Source: Orenia metallireducens (GTDB lineage: Bacteria > Bacillota > Halanaerobiia > Halobacteroidales > Halobacteroidaceae). Taken from it: a stretch of 50,490 nt of DNA. Shown one piece after another: positions 24,769-33,412 of this stretch. Position numbers and translations under genes: made by a program. How positions within the stretch are numbered: position 1 is the stretch's first letter; every line of letters begins with the position of its first letter. The DNA lies in assembly GCF_001693735.1 (NCBI RefSeq), contig NZ_LWDV01000010.1, positions 411,308 to 461,797 of the forward strand, given 5' to 3'. The notes beneath the pieces are model-generated. The model had not been told where the DNA came from. It did not search any database and was given only the letters and a program-made list of their open reading frames with translations.

Positions 24769-25512
24769 TTACTTTAACTTATTTAATTTTTTAAGCTTCT
24801 CTTGCAATACTTCATAGATAAATTGGGGTAATGCCGACATTCTAGCCAACCTTTTAGGCTCCTGTAATAATCTATATAGCCATTCTAAGTGAAAATTCTG
24901 CATCACCTTTGGAGCACGCTTTTTTTTACCAGCTAAGATATCAAAGGTACCTCCAACTCCAATACCCACTGGAACCTTTAAATTGGCTAGATGTTTGTAC
25001 AACCACTTCTCCTGTAAAGGAACGCCCATACCTACTAAGAGTATATCCACTCTATTATTTTCTAACTCCTCTAAGACTTTAGTTTCTGATTCTCTATCTA
25101 AATAACCATGATGGGTTCTAATATTTAAGTTGGGATACTTCTCTTTAACCTTGGTTTTAGCCTCTTGAGCTACTTTTGGTGCACCACCTAAGAAGTAAAA
25201 ATTATAGCCTACTTTACTTCCAATCTCTAGTAAATCCTTTACCAAATCAATCCCAGTAACCCTTTCTGCTAAAGGGTCTCCTAATAGCTTAGAAGCCAAC
25301 ACTACCCCAGTTCCATCAGGAATAACCAAATCAGCAGAGTTGAGAATCCTTTTTAACTCTTCATCTTGGTGTGCTCTAACAATCATCTCGGCATTAGGAG
25401 TAACTATTATATGGCTATTCTGAGAATCTATAAAGGATTTGACTCTATTTAGTGCCTCCTTTTGAGCAACTCTGTCTACCAATACTCCTAAAATATCTAC
25501 TCTATCTCTCAT
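24769..25512 (-). CDS. tagA: WecG/TagA/CpsF-family glycosyltransferase
   Basis: A 247-residue membrane-associated transferase adding an N-acetylmannosamine-type sugar to a lipid-linked acceptor in wall polymer synthesis. Family motifs are 'ITVTPNAEMIV'-like (VTPNAEM, about 37-43), 'IPDGTGVV' with the catalytic Asp near residue 65, 'GITGIDL'-like VTGIDLV, 'LLVGMGVPLQEKW' and 'GVGGTFDILAGKKKRAP'. Its ATG overlaps the csaB stop by four bases, showing translational coupling. It acts beside CsaB, so the product is likely a secondary wall polymer. Confidence 0.92.
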   Translation of the reverse strand: MRDRVDILGVLVDRVAQKEALNRVKSFIDSQNSHIIVTPNAEMIVRAHQDEELKRILNSADLVIPDGTGVVLASKLLGDPLAERVTGIDLVKDLLEIGSKVGYNFYFLGGAPKVAQEAKTKVKEKYPNLNIRTHHGYLDRESETKVLEELENNRVDILLVGMGVPLQEKWLYKHLANLKVPVGIGVGGTFDILAGKKKRAPKVMQNFHLEWLYRLLQEPKRLARMSALPQFIYEVLQEKLKKLNKLK

Positions 25513-26600
25513 GAATTATCACCTAGAATCCCTAATGATAGTTCTATATTCTGTCGTGCTAGTCCTTCTAAATTATTAATTTTTTTCTTTATTACCCTCT
25601 GTAATTCTTCCTTTCTACTCCAAATTCCGATTATTTCACCTATGACTTCGGAGATATCTAAATTATCAATCTTAGCTAATGCTGATAATTCCAATCTGTT
25701 GAGAAAACTATCGATTTTAGGATCATATGAGATTCCAATAAGGGGAACTCTATTTAAAGCAGCAAAGATTAATGAATGTAACCTTACACCTAATAACATA
25801 TCAACCTCTCCTATCAGTCCTAATACCTCTTGAGGAGTATAACTATTAGTAATTATCTCTGTTTTATTCTTCATTAACTCAGCCACCCTTCTGCTAACCT
25901 CTACATCAACAGGATAATGGAAGGGAATAAACAAAATATTAATATCCAATCTCTCCTTTAATCCATCTAAAATTTCAGCCATCTGCTTTAAATAGCTATT
26001 ATCCTGCCATGGTCTTAATGAAATACCAAGTATATTCTCTTTAGCCTTAATTCCTTCTATCTTAAGGATATCTTTTACTCGCTCTTGATTTGATTTTGGA
26101 AGAGCAAAGACAGGGTCAGCTGTTAAATGTATATCTTCTCTTATCCCTATCTCCTCTAACAATTCTTTAGACTCTACATCTCGTACAGTGATTAAATTGA
26201 CTCTATTTAAAATAGCTTTAACTAAACGGCGATTGAAAATATTATTAATCGGACCAACACCTTGAGCACAGAAGAAGACTGGAACTTTAAAGATTTTAGC
26301 TAAGAGGATAACCCCTAAATAATAGGGAATGGTTTTATTACTGGTTACATCCTGCAACAAACTACCCCCACCACTAATCAATAAATCTGCACCTTTAAGA
26401 TAACGAATTAACCCTGTACTGCTTGTCCTACTGATAGCCTTAACCCCATGTACTGACCTTGTCCACTCTGGATTTGATGAAAGTACGATAATCTCGATAT
26501 CAGCTCTACTGTTCTTAAAATTATCAATTAAAGCCGCTAAAATAGCCTCATCGCCTGCATTCTTAAATCCATAATATCCAGATAAGATTATTCTTTTCAT
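25509..26600 (-). CDS. csaB: Polysaccharide pyruvyl transferase CsaB
   Basis: A 363-residue enzyme that adds pyruvate ketal groups to wall polysaccharide; such groups anchor S-layer proteins through SLH domains. Landmarks are 'LSGYYGFKNAGDEAIL' at the N-terminus, 'DLLISGGGSLLQDVTS' (about 90), 'FFCAQGVGPI' and, near the C-terminus, 'GVRLHSLIFAALNRVPLIGISYDPK' in part. ATG 26600 lies after a repeat-filled spacer. It leads the csaB-tagA pair, preceded by the DUF5693 membrane protein. Confidence 0.94.
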   Translation of the reverse strand: MKRIILSGYYGFKNAGDEAILAALIDNFKNSRADIEIIVLSSNPEWTRSVHGVKAISRTSSTGLIRYLKGADLLISGGGSLLQDVTSNKTIPYYLGVILLAKIFKVPVFFCAQGVGPINNIFNRRLVKAILNRVNLITVRDVESKELLEEIGIREDIHLTADPVFALPKSNQERVKDILKIEGIKAKENILGISLRPWQDNSYLKQMAEILDGLKERLDINILFIPFHYPVDVEVSRRVAELMKNKTEIITNSYTPQEVLGLIGEVDMLLGVRLHSLIFAALNRVPLIGISYDPKIDSFLNRLELSALAKIDNLDISEVIGEIIGIWSRKEELQRVIKKKINNLEGLARQNIELSLGILGDNS

Positions 26601-26659
26601 TGGCTCACTTCCCTTTGTGAGTTGATAGTGTATAGTTGATAGTTAAGTTCAAAACCTAA

Positions 26660-26751
26660 CACCTCATCCCCGACCCTTCTCCTAAGATTAAGAGAAGGGA
26701 GACACAGTTCCCCCTCTCATTATTAAGGAGAGGGGGCTAGGGGGTGAGGTG
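26660..26751. repeat. Cloverleaf (REP-like) intergenic repeat
   Basis: Outer arms cacctcatcccc (26660-26671) and ggggtgaggtg (26741-26751) pair with one bulge. Inside are two hairpins: cccttctc/gagaaggg (26674-26681, 26692-26699) and ccccctctc/gagaggggg (26710-26718, 26728-26736). The whole folds as a three-way junction far more GC-rich than its surroundings. It lies between DUF5693 and csaB. Similar CT-rich palindromes are dispersed in many unrelated bacteria. Confidence 0.65.
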
Positions 26752-26796
26752 TAAAAGTGTCCTACTATACTCATTAAACTATAGCTTCAAATCAAA

Positions 26797-28641
26797 CTAA
26801 AATAAAGACTTACCCCTATATCTTGAGATTAATTTGACTATGCCAATCAAACCTCCCCCAATAACTCCTCCTAATCCCACTCCAATCAATACCCTAATCA
26901 AAGAGATAATAAAAGGAGTGTGAAGGTGGGAGAAGGTATTCAAAATAGTAATCTGTCCAATCAATCCTAATAATAGCAACCATAAATATTGTTGCTCTTT
27001 AAAGGATAGATAAATGCCCAAAATCAACAAGGGGTGTCCCAGTAAAAAACTCTTAAACCTAGGTCTGATCACCAAGATATCTTCTAATAAAGCTCTAAGT
27101 TGCAACTCTAACCCAGTCACTGGGATTATTGGATTATTACCAGTTCTAATCAAGTAAATAATTCCTCCAATTATTAAGGTAGAAATTATAATTACATCCT
27201 GTATACTTATCTTTCTTGTAAGTAACTTGTTTATATCCTTCTTTAAATCCCCTAAGCTACCATATTCAAAATATAAATAATAGACTGTACTCAAAATTAA
27301 AGGAAGTAAAAAAGCCAATTTTATCCCTCTAAATTGTGAAACCTGTAATAGATACTCCCTATCTGCTAACAGCCCTTCTATCAAAACTCCTCCACACAGA
27401 GTTATTGTAATCCCCTGTATAAAGAGGTTATAGGTATTAATTAAAGTATTATTACCTTTAATTGAATTTACTAGATAAATAAAAGTAATTAGTGGAAAGA
27501 TAATTGCAGATTTTAAAGCCATCAGTTCCAAGATCAACTGAGAATTAAAAGAATAAAGTGTAACTAAAACTAATGTTCCCAAACCAAAGCAGAGATAAGC
27601 CAACTTTGGACTCCATAAAGTTAATACTAGGCTGATTATAGCTATTATAGATACTGCAACAATCAGCTTTAACCCTTCGTTATTATTCATATGTCTAAAG
27701 GGCTTTGCTGTTTCTAAGTGGTAACCAAATTTATGCAGTTTTTCTGCTAATACTTTGATAAATTTGATGGTATCTTCTCTTTCATCAAAGGGCTTTAAAT
27801 ATAGAACTCTGACATTCCTCTCATAAACTGCCTTGAAGTAACGGTCAGTAGTCTTCTCTACACCCAACTTTGCTAATTCCTCTTGCTGTAAACTGTGTAC
27901 CCTAACAGCATTTAGATTAATCCTTCTAGCCAACTGATTTGCACCTAACTGATAAGCAATAAAAGGTTCAATTACACCTAAAGTCATCCCATTCTCCTTT
28001 AAAGCTTTAGCTGTCTCTTTAATCTCTTCTGGATACCCAACTACATTATCTCCACTGAAGATTACCTTTTCAAAATCAGGCAATCTATTAATCATCTCTC
28101 GAAAATCTTTAACTGAATTATTAGCAGCTACACGAGGGACTAGATTAAATCTTAACCCCTTTAGCTTAGCCATTACTTCAGTATCAAAATAAAGGGGAGT
28201 ATCTAAATACTTATCTTCCCAATCAGAGATTACTAAAAAATCACCACTCTGCTCAACTCTACCTTCCCCTAACTTCATAACTAATAGGTCTTTAAGCCTT
28301 AATAACAGTTTATTGTCTCCCGTAATATATAAATTATCTATATCAAAATCTTTATCTTGAGATATAAATTTACTAAGAAAATTAAGCTCTCTACCTGAAT
28401 AATAGGTTATTCTATTCTTAGTATCCAAAGTCCTTAAACTTTCTTGTTCAAATGCTACTGAATTAACTCCCAACTCTTTAAGCTTGATCAATAAATCAAC
28501 CTGTTCTTTCTCTGCTAATAAGCTATAATCCATCACTAATTCTACATCTCTATTAGTACTCTCCACTTGATGCCTCTTAGTAATTAAAAATATAGCAAAA
28601 AGTAACCCAACTATGACAATTAAACTTAGGAACCTCTTCAT
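26797..28641 (-). CDS. DUF5693-family membrane protein
   Basis: A 614-residue protein with an N-terminal membrane anchor (about 4-22). A soluble extracytoplasmic domain follows (about 25-320, opening 'VELVMDYSLLAEKEQVDLLIKLKELGVNS' in outline, a TIM-barrel-like pattern). About eight to ten membrane helices occupy 330-605. Proteins of this type typically precede csaB in Firmicutes, as here, which points to a part in building or exporting the pyruvylated wall polysaccharide. Biochemical function is unknown. ATG 28641 follows GGGGGA. Confidence 0.8.
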   Translation of the reverse strand: MKRFLSLIVIVGLLFAIFLITKRHQVESTNRDVELVMDYSLLAEKEQVDLLIKLKELGVNSVAFEQESLRTLDTKNRITYYSGRELNFLSKFISQDKDFDIDNLYITGDNKLLLRLKDLLVMKLGEGRVEQSGDFLVISDWEDKYLDTPLYFDTEVMAKLKGLRFNLVPRVAANNSVKDFREMINRLPDFEKVIFSGDNVVGYPEEIKETAKALKENGMTLGVIEPFIAYQLGANQLARRINLNAVRVHSLQQEELAKLGVEKTTDRYFKAVYERNVRVLYLKPFDEREDTIKFIKVLAEKLHKFGYHLETAKPFRHMNNNEGLKLIVAVSIIAIISLVLTLWSPKLAYLCFGLGTLVLVTLYSFNSQLILELMALKSAIIFPLITFIYLVNSIKGNNTLINTYNLFIQGITITLCGGVLIEGLLADREYLLQVSQFRGIKLAFLLPLILSTVYYLYFEYGSLGDLKKDINKLLTRKISIQDVIIISTLIIGGIIYLIRTGNNPIIPVTGLELQLRALLEDILVIRPRFKSFLLGHPLLILGIYLSFKEQQYLWLLLLGLIGQITILNTFSHLHTPFIISLIRVLIGVGLGGVIGGGLIGIVKLISRYRGKSLF

Positions 28642-28670
28642 TAGAATCCCCCATTTGTGTATGATAAATA

Positions 28671-28699
28671 AAAAAACTCATCCTTATAATTAGGATGAG
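28671..28699 (-). terminator. Rho-independent terminator upstream of DUF5693
   Basis: Arms ctcatcct (28677-28684) and aggatgag (28692-28699) with a run of T on the minus strand (28671-28676). It ends transcripts arriving from the rubrerythrin gene. Confidence 0.8.
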
Positions 28700-28754
28700 A
28701 ATCTTTAAGGTTAATTATTCTAATTGAAGTTATTAAAGAATAGCTCAAATAATT

Positions 28755-28960
28755 TTTAGCCACGAATCTACATAAATCTTCATAAATAAAGAGATTAGCA
28801 ACTCTAAAAATAAATTTAAAACGCATTTTTGCCACAGATATACACGGATTTTCACAAATTAAAATCAAATGATTATCTTTTTAATTAATTTTTTACAGCC
28901 CAAGACTACTTCTTCAGTCAATAAAATAATCTCCTTTAGGGTGCCGTGGCTAATCATTTA
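28755..28960. repeat. Intergenic 'GCCACGAATCTACA'-type repetitive sequence
   Basis: The stretch contains gccacgaatctacataaat (28760-28778) with a loosely repeated unit (cgaatctac / taaatcttc / taaataa), and near 28830 the related gccacagatatacacgga. Phrases of this kind recur in intergenic DNA of many bacteria. An open frame across it (28641-28868, minus) has no ribosome site and a repeat-derived translation, so it is not called. It fills most of the gap between the rubrerythrin gene and the terminator. Confidence 0.45.
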
Positions 28961-29015
28961 ATTTTTTTCGCTTTTAAACCTTTCAACAGTATCAAAATAT
29001 ATCCAACTTTAAATC

Positions 29016-29507
29016 TTAATATTCATCTAAATGATTAAACTCTGCATCTTCAATCCAATTTAGAGGTCTCTCTAGATGCTCTACAATATTATCCATAATA
29101 ATTTCATGGCGTTTCTCTTCTTTTGCTAATTTTAAAAAGGCTTCTTTAATCTTAGAAATATCAACTTTTTCAGCTTTCTCTTTGTAGAAGTTGTAGCTGC
29201 TTCGTTCCATCTCTACAGCCTTTCTATAAAGGTTAACATCCTCTTGAACTGGCTTCTCACTATTGACAGAAATATTCTTAGCTATCTCTTTAAAGACCTC
29301 TTTAGCTTTAGGCAAGATATCAGACTCTATCTTAGCAACTTCCTCTTCTTGTTTTAATTTCTTAACAATCTCTTCATGTCTTCTCTCTTCTTTAGCCAAA
29401 TAATTAAAGATTCTCTTTAAATTGCTATCTCTTGTCTGCTCAGCACATTCTTCATAATAGTCCTTATTCTCTCTCTCAAAATCAAGGGCAAAGTCATAGA
29501 TATTCAT
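29016..29507 (-). CDS. Rubrerythrin/ferritin-like di-iron protein
   Basis: A 163-residue two-repeat four-helix protein. Carboxylate/His pairs typical of rubrerythrin di-iron sites appear as 'FERENKDYYEECAEQ' and 'EERRHEEIV' in the first half and 'EMERSSYNFYKEKAE' and 'EEKRHEIIMD' in the second. The C-terminal rubredoxin domain of full rubrerythrins is missing, so electrons would have to come from a separate carrier. Members reduce peroxide or act in iron handling. It starts 72 bases after hcp on the same strand, with a terminator between. Confidence 0.88.
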   Translation of the reverse strand: MNIYDFALDFERENKDYYEECAEQTRDSNLKRIFNYLAKEERRHEEIVKKLKQEEEVAKIESDILPKAKEVFKEIAKNISVNSEKPVQEDVNLYRKAVEMERSSYNFYKEKAEKVDISKIKEAFLKLAKEEKRHEIIMDNIVEHLERPLNWIEDAEFNHLDEY

Positions 29508-29535
29508 TAAAAAACACCTCTCTAATTATTATTAA

Positions 29536-29562
29536 GAAGCCTATCCCAAAGGAATAGGCTTC
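29536..29562 (-). terminator. Hairpin after hcp
   Basis: Arms gaagcctat (29536-29544) and ataggcttc (29554-29562) in the 71-base gap between hcp and the rubrerythrin gene. The T-run is moderate, so part of the transcripts may continue. Confidence 0.65.
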
Positions 29563-29578
29563 AGATTATTTATAGAAA

Positions 29579-31225
29579 TTAACCTTGCATGAACATTTCA
29601 ATATCTTCTGCTACTTCAGTAATTCCTCCGATACCAAAGTTCTCAACTAAGACATTGGCTACATTCTCTGATAAGAATGCTGGTAATGTCGGTCCTAAGT
29701 GGATATTCTTAACCCCTAGGTATAATAGAGCTAATAATACAATTACAGCCTTCTGTTCATACCAAGCGATATTATATGAGATAGGTAGTTCATTGATATC
29801 ATCTAGCTCAAATACCTCTTGTAGCTTCATTGCAATCACTGCTAAGGAGTAAGAGTCATTACATTGTCCTGCATCCAACACTCTAGGAATTCCTCCAATA
29901 TCACCTAAGTCAAGCTTATTATACCTATACTTAGCACAGCCTGCTGTTAGAATTATTGTATCCTCTGGTAACTCTCTAGCAAATTCAGTATAGTAATCTC
30001 TACTATTCATTCTTCCATCACAACCAGCCATTACAAAGAATCGTTTAATAGCACCAGATTTAACTGCATCTACAACCTTATCAGCTAATGCTAATACCTG
30101 ATTATGGGCAAATCCACCTACAATCTTTCCATTTTCAATCTCTTGAGGTGCATCACATTTTTTAGCTAACTCAATAATTTCAGTGAAATCTTTCTTTCCA
30201 TTCTCATCAGCTTCGATATGAGTTGCTCCATCTAGTCCAGCAGCACCTGTTGTAAAGATTTTATCTTTATAACTAGCATTACCTTTTGGTGGCACTATAC
30301 AGTTAGTTGTAAATAAAATTGGTCCATTGAAGTTCTCAAACTCTTCTTTCTGCTTCCACCATGCATTACCATAGTTACCTACAAAGTGCTCATATTTCTT
30401 AAATGCTGGATAATAGTGAGCTGGTAACATCTCAGAGTGAGTATAAACATCTACTCCAGTTCCTTCTGTCTGCTCTAGTAACTGCTCTATATCCTTTAAG
30501 TCATGACCACTAATTAGGATAGCTGGATTATTTCTAGTTCCGATATTTACTTCTGTAATTTCTGGGTTACCATAAGTCTCTGTATTAGCTTTATCTAGTT
30601 GAGCCATACCTTCTACACCAAACTTACCAGTCTCTAAAGTCAATGCTACTAAATCATCAGCTGTCAAACTATCATCAGTGATTGCAGCCAATGCCTTTTG
30701 CATAAAGTCATAAATCTCTTGGTTTTCATATCCTAGATTATAAGCATGCTCTGTATAAGCAGCCAATCCTTTAACACCATAAGTAATCAGTTCTCTTAAA
30801 GACCTTACATCTTCATTATCTGTCTGTAAGACTCCAACCTCTTTAGCCTTAGCTGAAAACTCTTCTTCTGTTCCTGTCCAAGTAGCTCCTTCATATAGGT
30901 CAGCAAACTCTGCACCTGCTGCTTCAGCTTTAGCCTTAATCTCATCTCTTAACTCTAAAGCCTCTTTAATCTGCTCTACAAAAGCATCATTATCGAAGTT
31001 GGCATTAGTAATTGTCATAAATAAGCTTTCCATTACAAAGGTATCTACCTGTGGAGTTTCAACTCCAAGTTCTTTAGCCTTTGTACTATAAACTGAAATT
31101 CCTTTAAGCAAATAGATTAACAAATCTTGTAGGTTTGCTGTAGTATCAGTCTTACCACAGACACCTCTGACTGTACAACCTTTTCCTCCTGATGCTTCTT
31201 GACATTGATAACAGAACATTGACAT
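29579..31225 (-). CDS. hcp: Hybrid-cluster protein (hydroxylamine/NO reductase)
   Basis: A 548-residue iron-sulfur protein with a hybrid 4Fe-2S-2O cluster, linked to nitric oxide reduction and nitrosative-stress defence; it also reduces hydroxylamine. The N-terminal cubane ligands C5, C8, C17 and C23 (CxxC-x8-C-x5-C) are the strict-anaerobe pattern. Hybrid-cluster segments '[13 protein letters not shown]', 'FTTNCIVPP', '[16 protein letters not shown]', '[12 protein letters not shown]' and '[14 protein letters not shown]' are all present. It is the second gene of an operon behind a small ferredoxin (29 bases apart). A CRP/FNR-type palindrome lies upstream of that pair. Confidence 0.97.
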   Translation of the reverse strand: MSMFCYQCQEASGGKGCTVRGVCGKTDTTANLQDLLIYLLKGISVYSTKAKELGVETPQVDTFVMESLFMTITNANFDNDAFVEQIKEALELRDEIKAKAEAAGAEFADLYEGATWTGTEEEFSAKAKEVGVLQTDNEDVRSLRELITYGVKGLAAYTEHAYNLGYENQEIYDFMQKALAAITDDSLTADDLVALTLETGKFGVEGMAQLDKANTETYGNPEITEVNIGTRNNPAILISGHDLKDIEQLLEQTEGTGVDVYTHSEMLPAHYYPAFKKYEHFVGNYGNAWWKQKEEFENFNGPILFTTNCIVPPKGNASYKDKIFTTGAAGLDGATHIEADENGKKDFTEIIELAKKCDAPQEIENGKIVGGFAHNQVLALADKVVDAVKSGAIKRFFVMAGCDGRMNSRDYYTEFARELPEDTIILTAGCAKYRYNKLDLGDIGGIPRVLDAGQCNDSYSLAVIAMKLQEVFELDDINELPISYNIAWYEQKAVIVLLALLYLGVKNIHLGPTLPAFLSENVANVLVENFGIGGITEVAEDIEMFMQG

Positions 31226-31254
31226 TAAAAATCCCTCCTATAAGTTAATTATAT

Positions 31255-31440
31255 TTAGTCTTCCAGCTTAATACATAAAACTGGACAATTGTTCACACAA
31301 GCCTCACAAGCAATACAACTATCTGGATTAACAACATTAGATACATCTTCAACCTTAAAAACGTTAGGATCTGCAGGGCAAACCCCTTCACAGACTCCAC
31401 AAGCAATACACTCTTCTTTATCAACTACAGGATAAGACAT
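31255..31440 (-). CDS. Two-[4Fe-4S] ferredoxin, partner of Hcp
   Basis: A 61-residue ferredoxin with C11xxC14xxC17xxxC21P and a second [12 protein letters not shown] set; the extra DPNVF after the first motif sets it apart from clostridial ferredoxin. Its place directly in front of hcp marks it as the likely electron donor, like the FrdX ferredoxin of the HcpR regulon in sulfate reducers. ATG 31440 follows AAGGAGGAG. Confidence 0.92.
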   Translation of the reverse strand: MSYPVVDKEECIACGVCEGVCPADPNVFKVEDVSNVVNPDSCIACEACVNNCPVLCIKLED

Positions 31441-31520
31441 TCTATCTCCTCCTTATGTATAAAGATAATCTAAATTCCACTCTTCTTAATCCTATTATAA
31501 CTCTATTAAATATAGACTTA

Positions 31521-31536
31521 TATGATATAACTCACA
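31521..31536. promoter_or_regulatory. CRP/FNR-type operator of the ferredoxin-hcp operon
   Basis: TATGA (31521-31525), six bases, TCACA (31532-31536): a near-palindrome 81 bp before the ferredoxin ATG. It is 14/16 identical to the site at 32375-32390 and of the same 5-6-5 form as 2200-2215. It fits an HcpR-like activator. Confidence 0.6.
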
Positions 31537-31637
31537 TTTAGCGTGATAATTTACCAAAAATAATGATTATCTGTTTACTCATCTATTAAGCTATTATATA
31601 ATTAACTTTACAGAATATATATGGGGAGGTAATTAAG

Positions 31638-32138
31638 ATTATTATAAAGAAGTCTATTCAAGAGTTCAGCCAATTACTTGCTAGTACAGAAGAGCCTATT
31701 CCAGCTGGAGGATCAACGATTGCTACTACTGCCCTATTAGGAGTATCTTTACTTCAATTAGTCTCTAAGGTCAGCAGTCTATCGATCGATTTAGAAGAAT
31801 TAGAGAAGAATCTTCTTAAAAGTATAGATGCAGATGTTCAAGCCTTTAAGCTCAATCAGCAGAAACAATTTAAAGACAAAGAGAGTTTAAAAGAGATAAT
31901 AAATACCCCTTTAGAGATAGCTAAAAATTCAGCATTAGCCCTTGAACTAGCAACTGAAATCAGAGCTAATGTCAAAAAAAGTGTCAAAGCAGACTATCAA
32001 GTTGCTATCTTCAATTTAAGAGCAAGTATTAAAGGAGCAATAGCTATTATCGAATCTAATTATCAATTCTTCACTACTGATGATTATATACAGCAGATAA
32101 AAGAAGAGATTGAAGAACTAAATAAATTGTTAAAATAA
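31638..32138 (+). CDS. Cyclodeaminase/cyclohydrolase-like protein with AUU in start position
   Basis: An uninterrupted 166-codon frame encodes an all-helical protein of the formiminotransferase-cyclodeaminase C-terminal family. It opens 'SIQEFSQLLASTEEPIPAGGST', where the family has 'PTPGGGSV', and keeps the usual 'PLEIAKNSALALELATEI' and 'FNLRASIKGAIAIIESN' helices. Related enzymes act on one-carbon units on tetrahydrofolate. No in-frame ATG, GTG or TTG exists before the last codons. GGGGAGGT stands 7 bases before ATT at 31638-31640, exactly where ATG is expected. Either AUU is used, as in infC, or the gene has just lost its start. It diverges from the ferredoxin-hcp operon. Confidence 0.65.
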   Translation: MIIKKSIQEFSQLLASTEEPIPAGGSTIATTALLGVSLLQLVSKVSSLSIDLEELEKNLLKSIDADVQAFKLNQQKQFKDKESLKEIINTPLEIAKNSALALELATEIRANVKKSVKADYQVAIFNLRASIKGAIAIIESNYQFFTTDDYIQQIKEEIEELNKLLK

Positions 32139-32167
32139 AAATAGTAGCTGAGATCAGCTACTATTTT
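32138..32167 (+). terminator. Terminator of the cyclodeaminase-like gene
   Basis: Two 14-base complementary arms (aaaatagtagctga / tcagctactatttt) run into T residues right after the stop, showing that the gene was organised as a normal transcription unit. Confidence 0.85.
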
Positions 32168-32374
32168 TAAAATATATTTAAAAACAAACAAGGGAGTCTA
32201 GAATTGCTAACTATGTTAAGTAATATCTAAAAATAGAATTTATAAACTTAAGCAATATATTCTATTACTTCTTTATTAAATAATACCTCTGATAAATTTC
32301 TAAGTAATATTATAATCACTCTATCTTGTAATTAAATCACCAAATTAATTATAATATAGATTATACAAAATTAG

Positions 32375-32390
32375 TATGATATAGGTCACA
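32375..32390. promoter_or_regulatory. CRP/FNR-type palindrome downstream of the MATE remnant
   Basis: TATGA-tatagg-TCACA, almost the same as 31521-31536. No intact gene starts next to it: the MATE remnant ends 31 bases to the right and nothing is read leftward. The 282-base spacer around it holds only this site and the terminator at 32138-32167. It may be a stranded operator left by a rearrangement. Confidence 0.4.
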
Positions 32391-32420
32391 TTAATAATTT
32401 ATACAAGGTCTTCTTACTCT

Positions 32421-33064
32421 TTATCCTACTATTGATTTCTTAGTCCACTTTCTACTATGCCATCTAGCTAACATATAGATTCCTCTAATCCATTCATCAC
32501 AGGTCATTCCAATCCAAATACCAGGAAGTCCATAGCCCAGGACTACTCCAAAAAAGTACCCACCTAAGACTGCAACTCCCCAAGTAGAGATAATTGCCAT
32601 TACTACAGGAAATATACCATCTCCTGCCCCTCTTAAACTATTAATAAGTACAACATTAAAGTTTCTTCTTGGTTCTAGAAAGGCACCTATCATCAAAACT
32701 GATATACCTAATAGTATAATTTGAGAGTTGTCTGTATAAACTCCCATGAGATATCTTCCGAAAAAGAAGATAAATATACTACTTACTTCTGTAAAGACCA
32801 TAGAAATTTTAAAATTCTTAATTCTAGTCTCATAAGCCTGCTCTATTTCATTTGCCCCAACATTTTCTGTGCTACTAGTACTGCTTCCCTGCCGAAATTA
32901 TTGCAAATATCAAATTTAGATTAGCAATTATCTGATTAGATGCAACTACAGCACCAGCAGCCCTATCATTAAATTGACTTAACATAAAGATATCTTAGCA
33001 TAAATAATAGAATTTCAACAAAAATAGGTCCTGCCAGTTGATAAAAATTTTTTCTCTTCTCCAT
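32421..33064 (-). pseudogene. MATE-family efflux transporter, deleted and frameshifted
   Basis: From ATG 33064 the frame reads MEKRKNFYQLAGPIFVEILLF and soon stops. 'MLSQFNDRAAGAVVASNQIIANLNLIFAI', the MATE helix 1-2 region (split here over frames), follows in another frame. After a further shift, 'VGANEIEQAYETRIKNF' leads into the intact C-terminal helices (about 32801-32421, 'INSLRGAGDGIFPVVMAI'). Full MATE proteins have about 450 residues; the coding remains here amount to about 215, so the middle is deleted as well. Non-functional. Confidence 0.85.
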
Positions 33065-33412
33065 ATTATCCCTTCTATCTTATAGTTTATTATCTTCTTA
33101 TAATTAATTTTTCGAAGTTACTTATATTTGTTATATTAAAATTAAAATTTCAGTAAATCTTATTAATTAGAAGTAATCTTTATCAACAAACAAATTTCAA
33201 AAGTATATTATAGAGGTTTAAGCGAAACTCTTAGTTACAAATTATATTATATAGGAATTGTTTCAAACCTTCACTCGATCGTCTATAGTAATCCAACTTT
33301 ATAATAATATTTAACTAAAGTAAAGTTGTATTACAGTAACTAGTGAACAGTTACAAGTAACTAGCATACTTCTCTTTCTCGCCACTGTTCACTTATCACC
33401 TATTCTAATCTT
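33065..33412. other. Intergenic, no gene seen
   Basis: AT-rich DNA between two minus-strand units. It has one 8-bp inverted repeat (caacttta near 33294 with taaagttg near 33321) and short degenerate ACTGTTCACT-like repeats at 33340-33400. No ORF, RNA gene or clear promoter was recognised. Confidence 0.4.

Noticed and set aside
28641-28868. Open frame of 75 codons, minus strand
   Set aside because: It translates the intergenic repeat and a terminator hairpin; no ribosome site.
32721-32924. Plus-strand frame across the MATE remnant
   Set aside because: Antisense of a recognisable pseudogene, no ribosome site.
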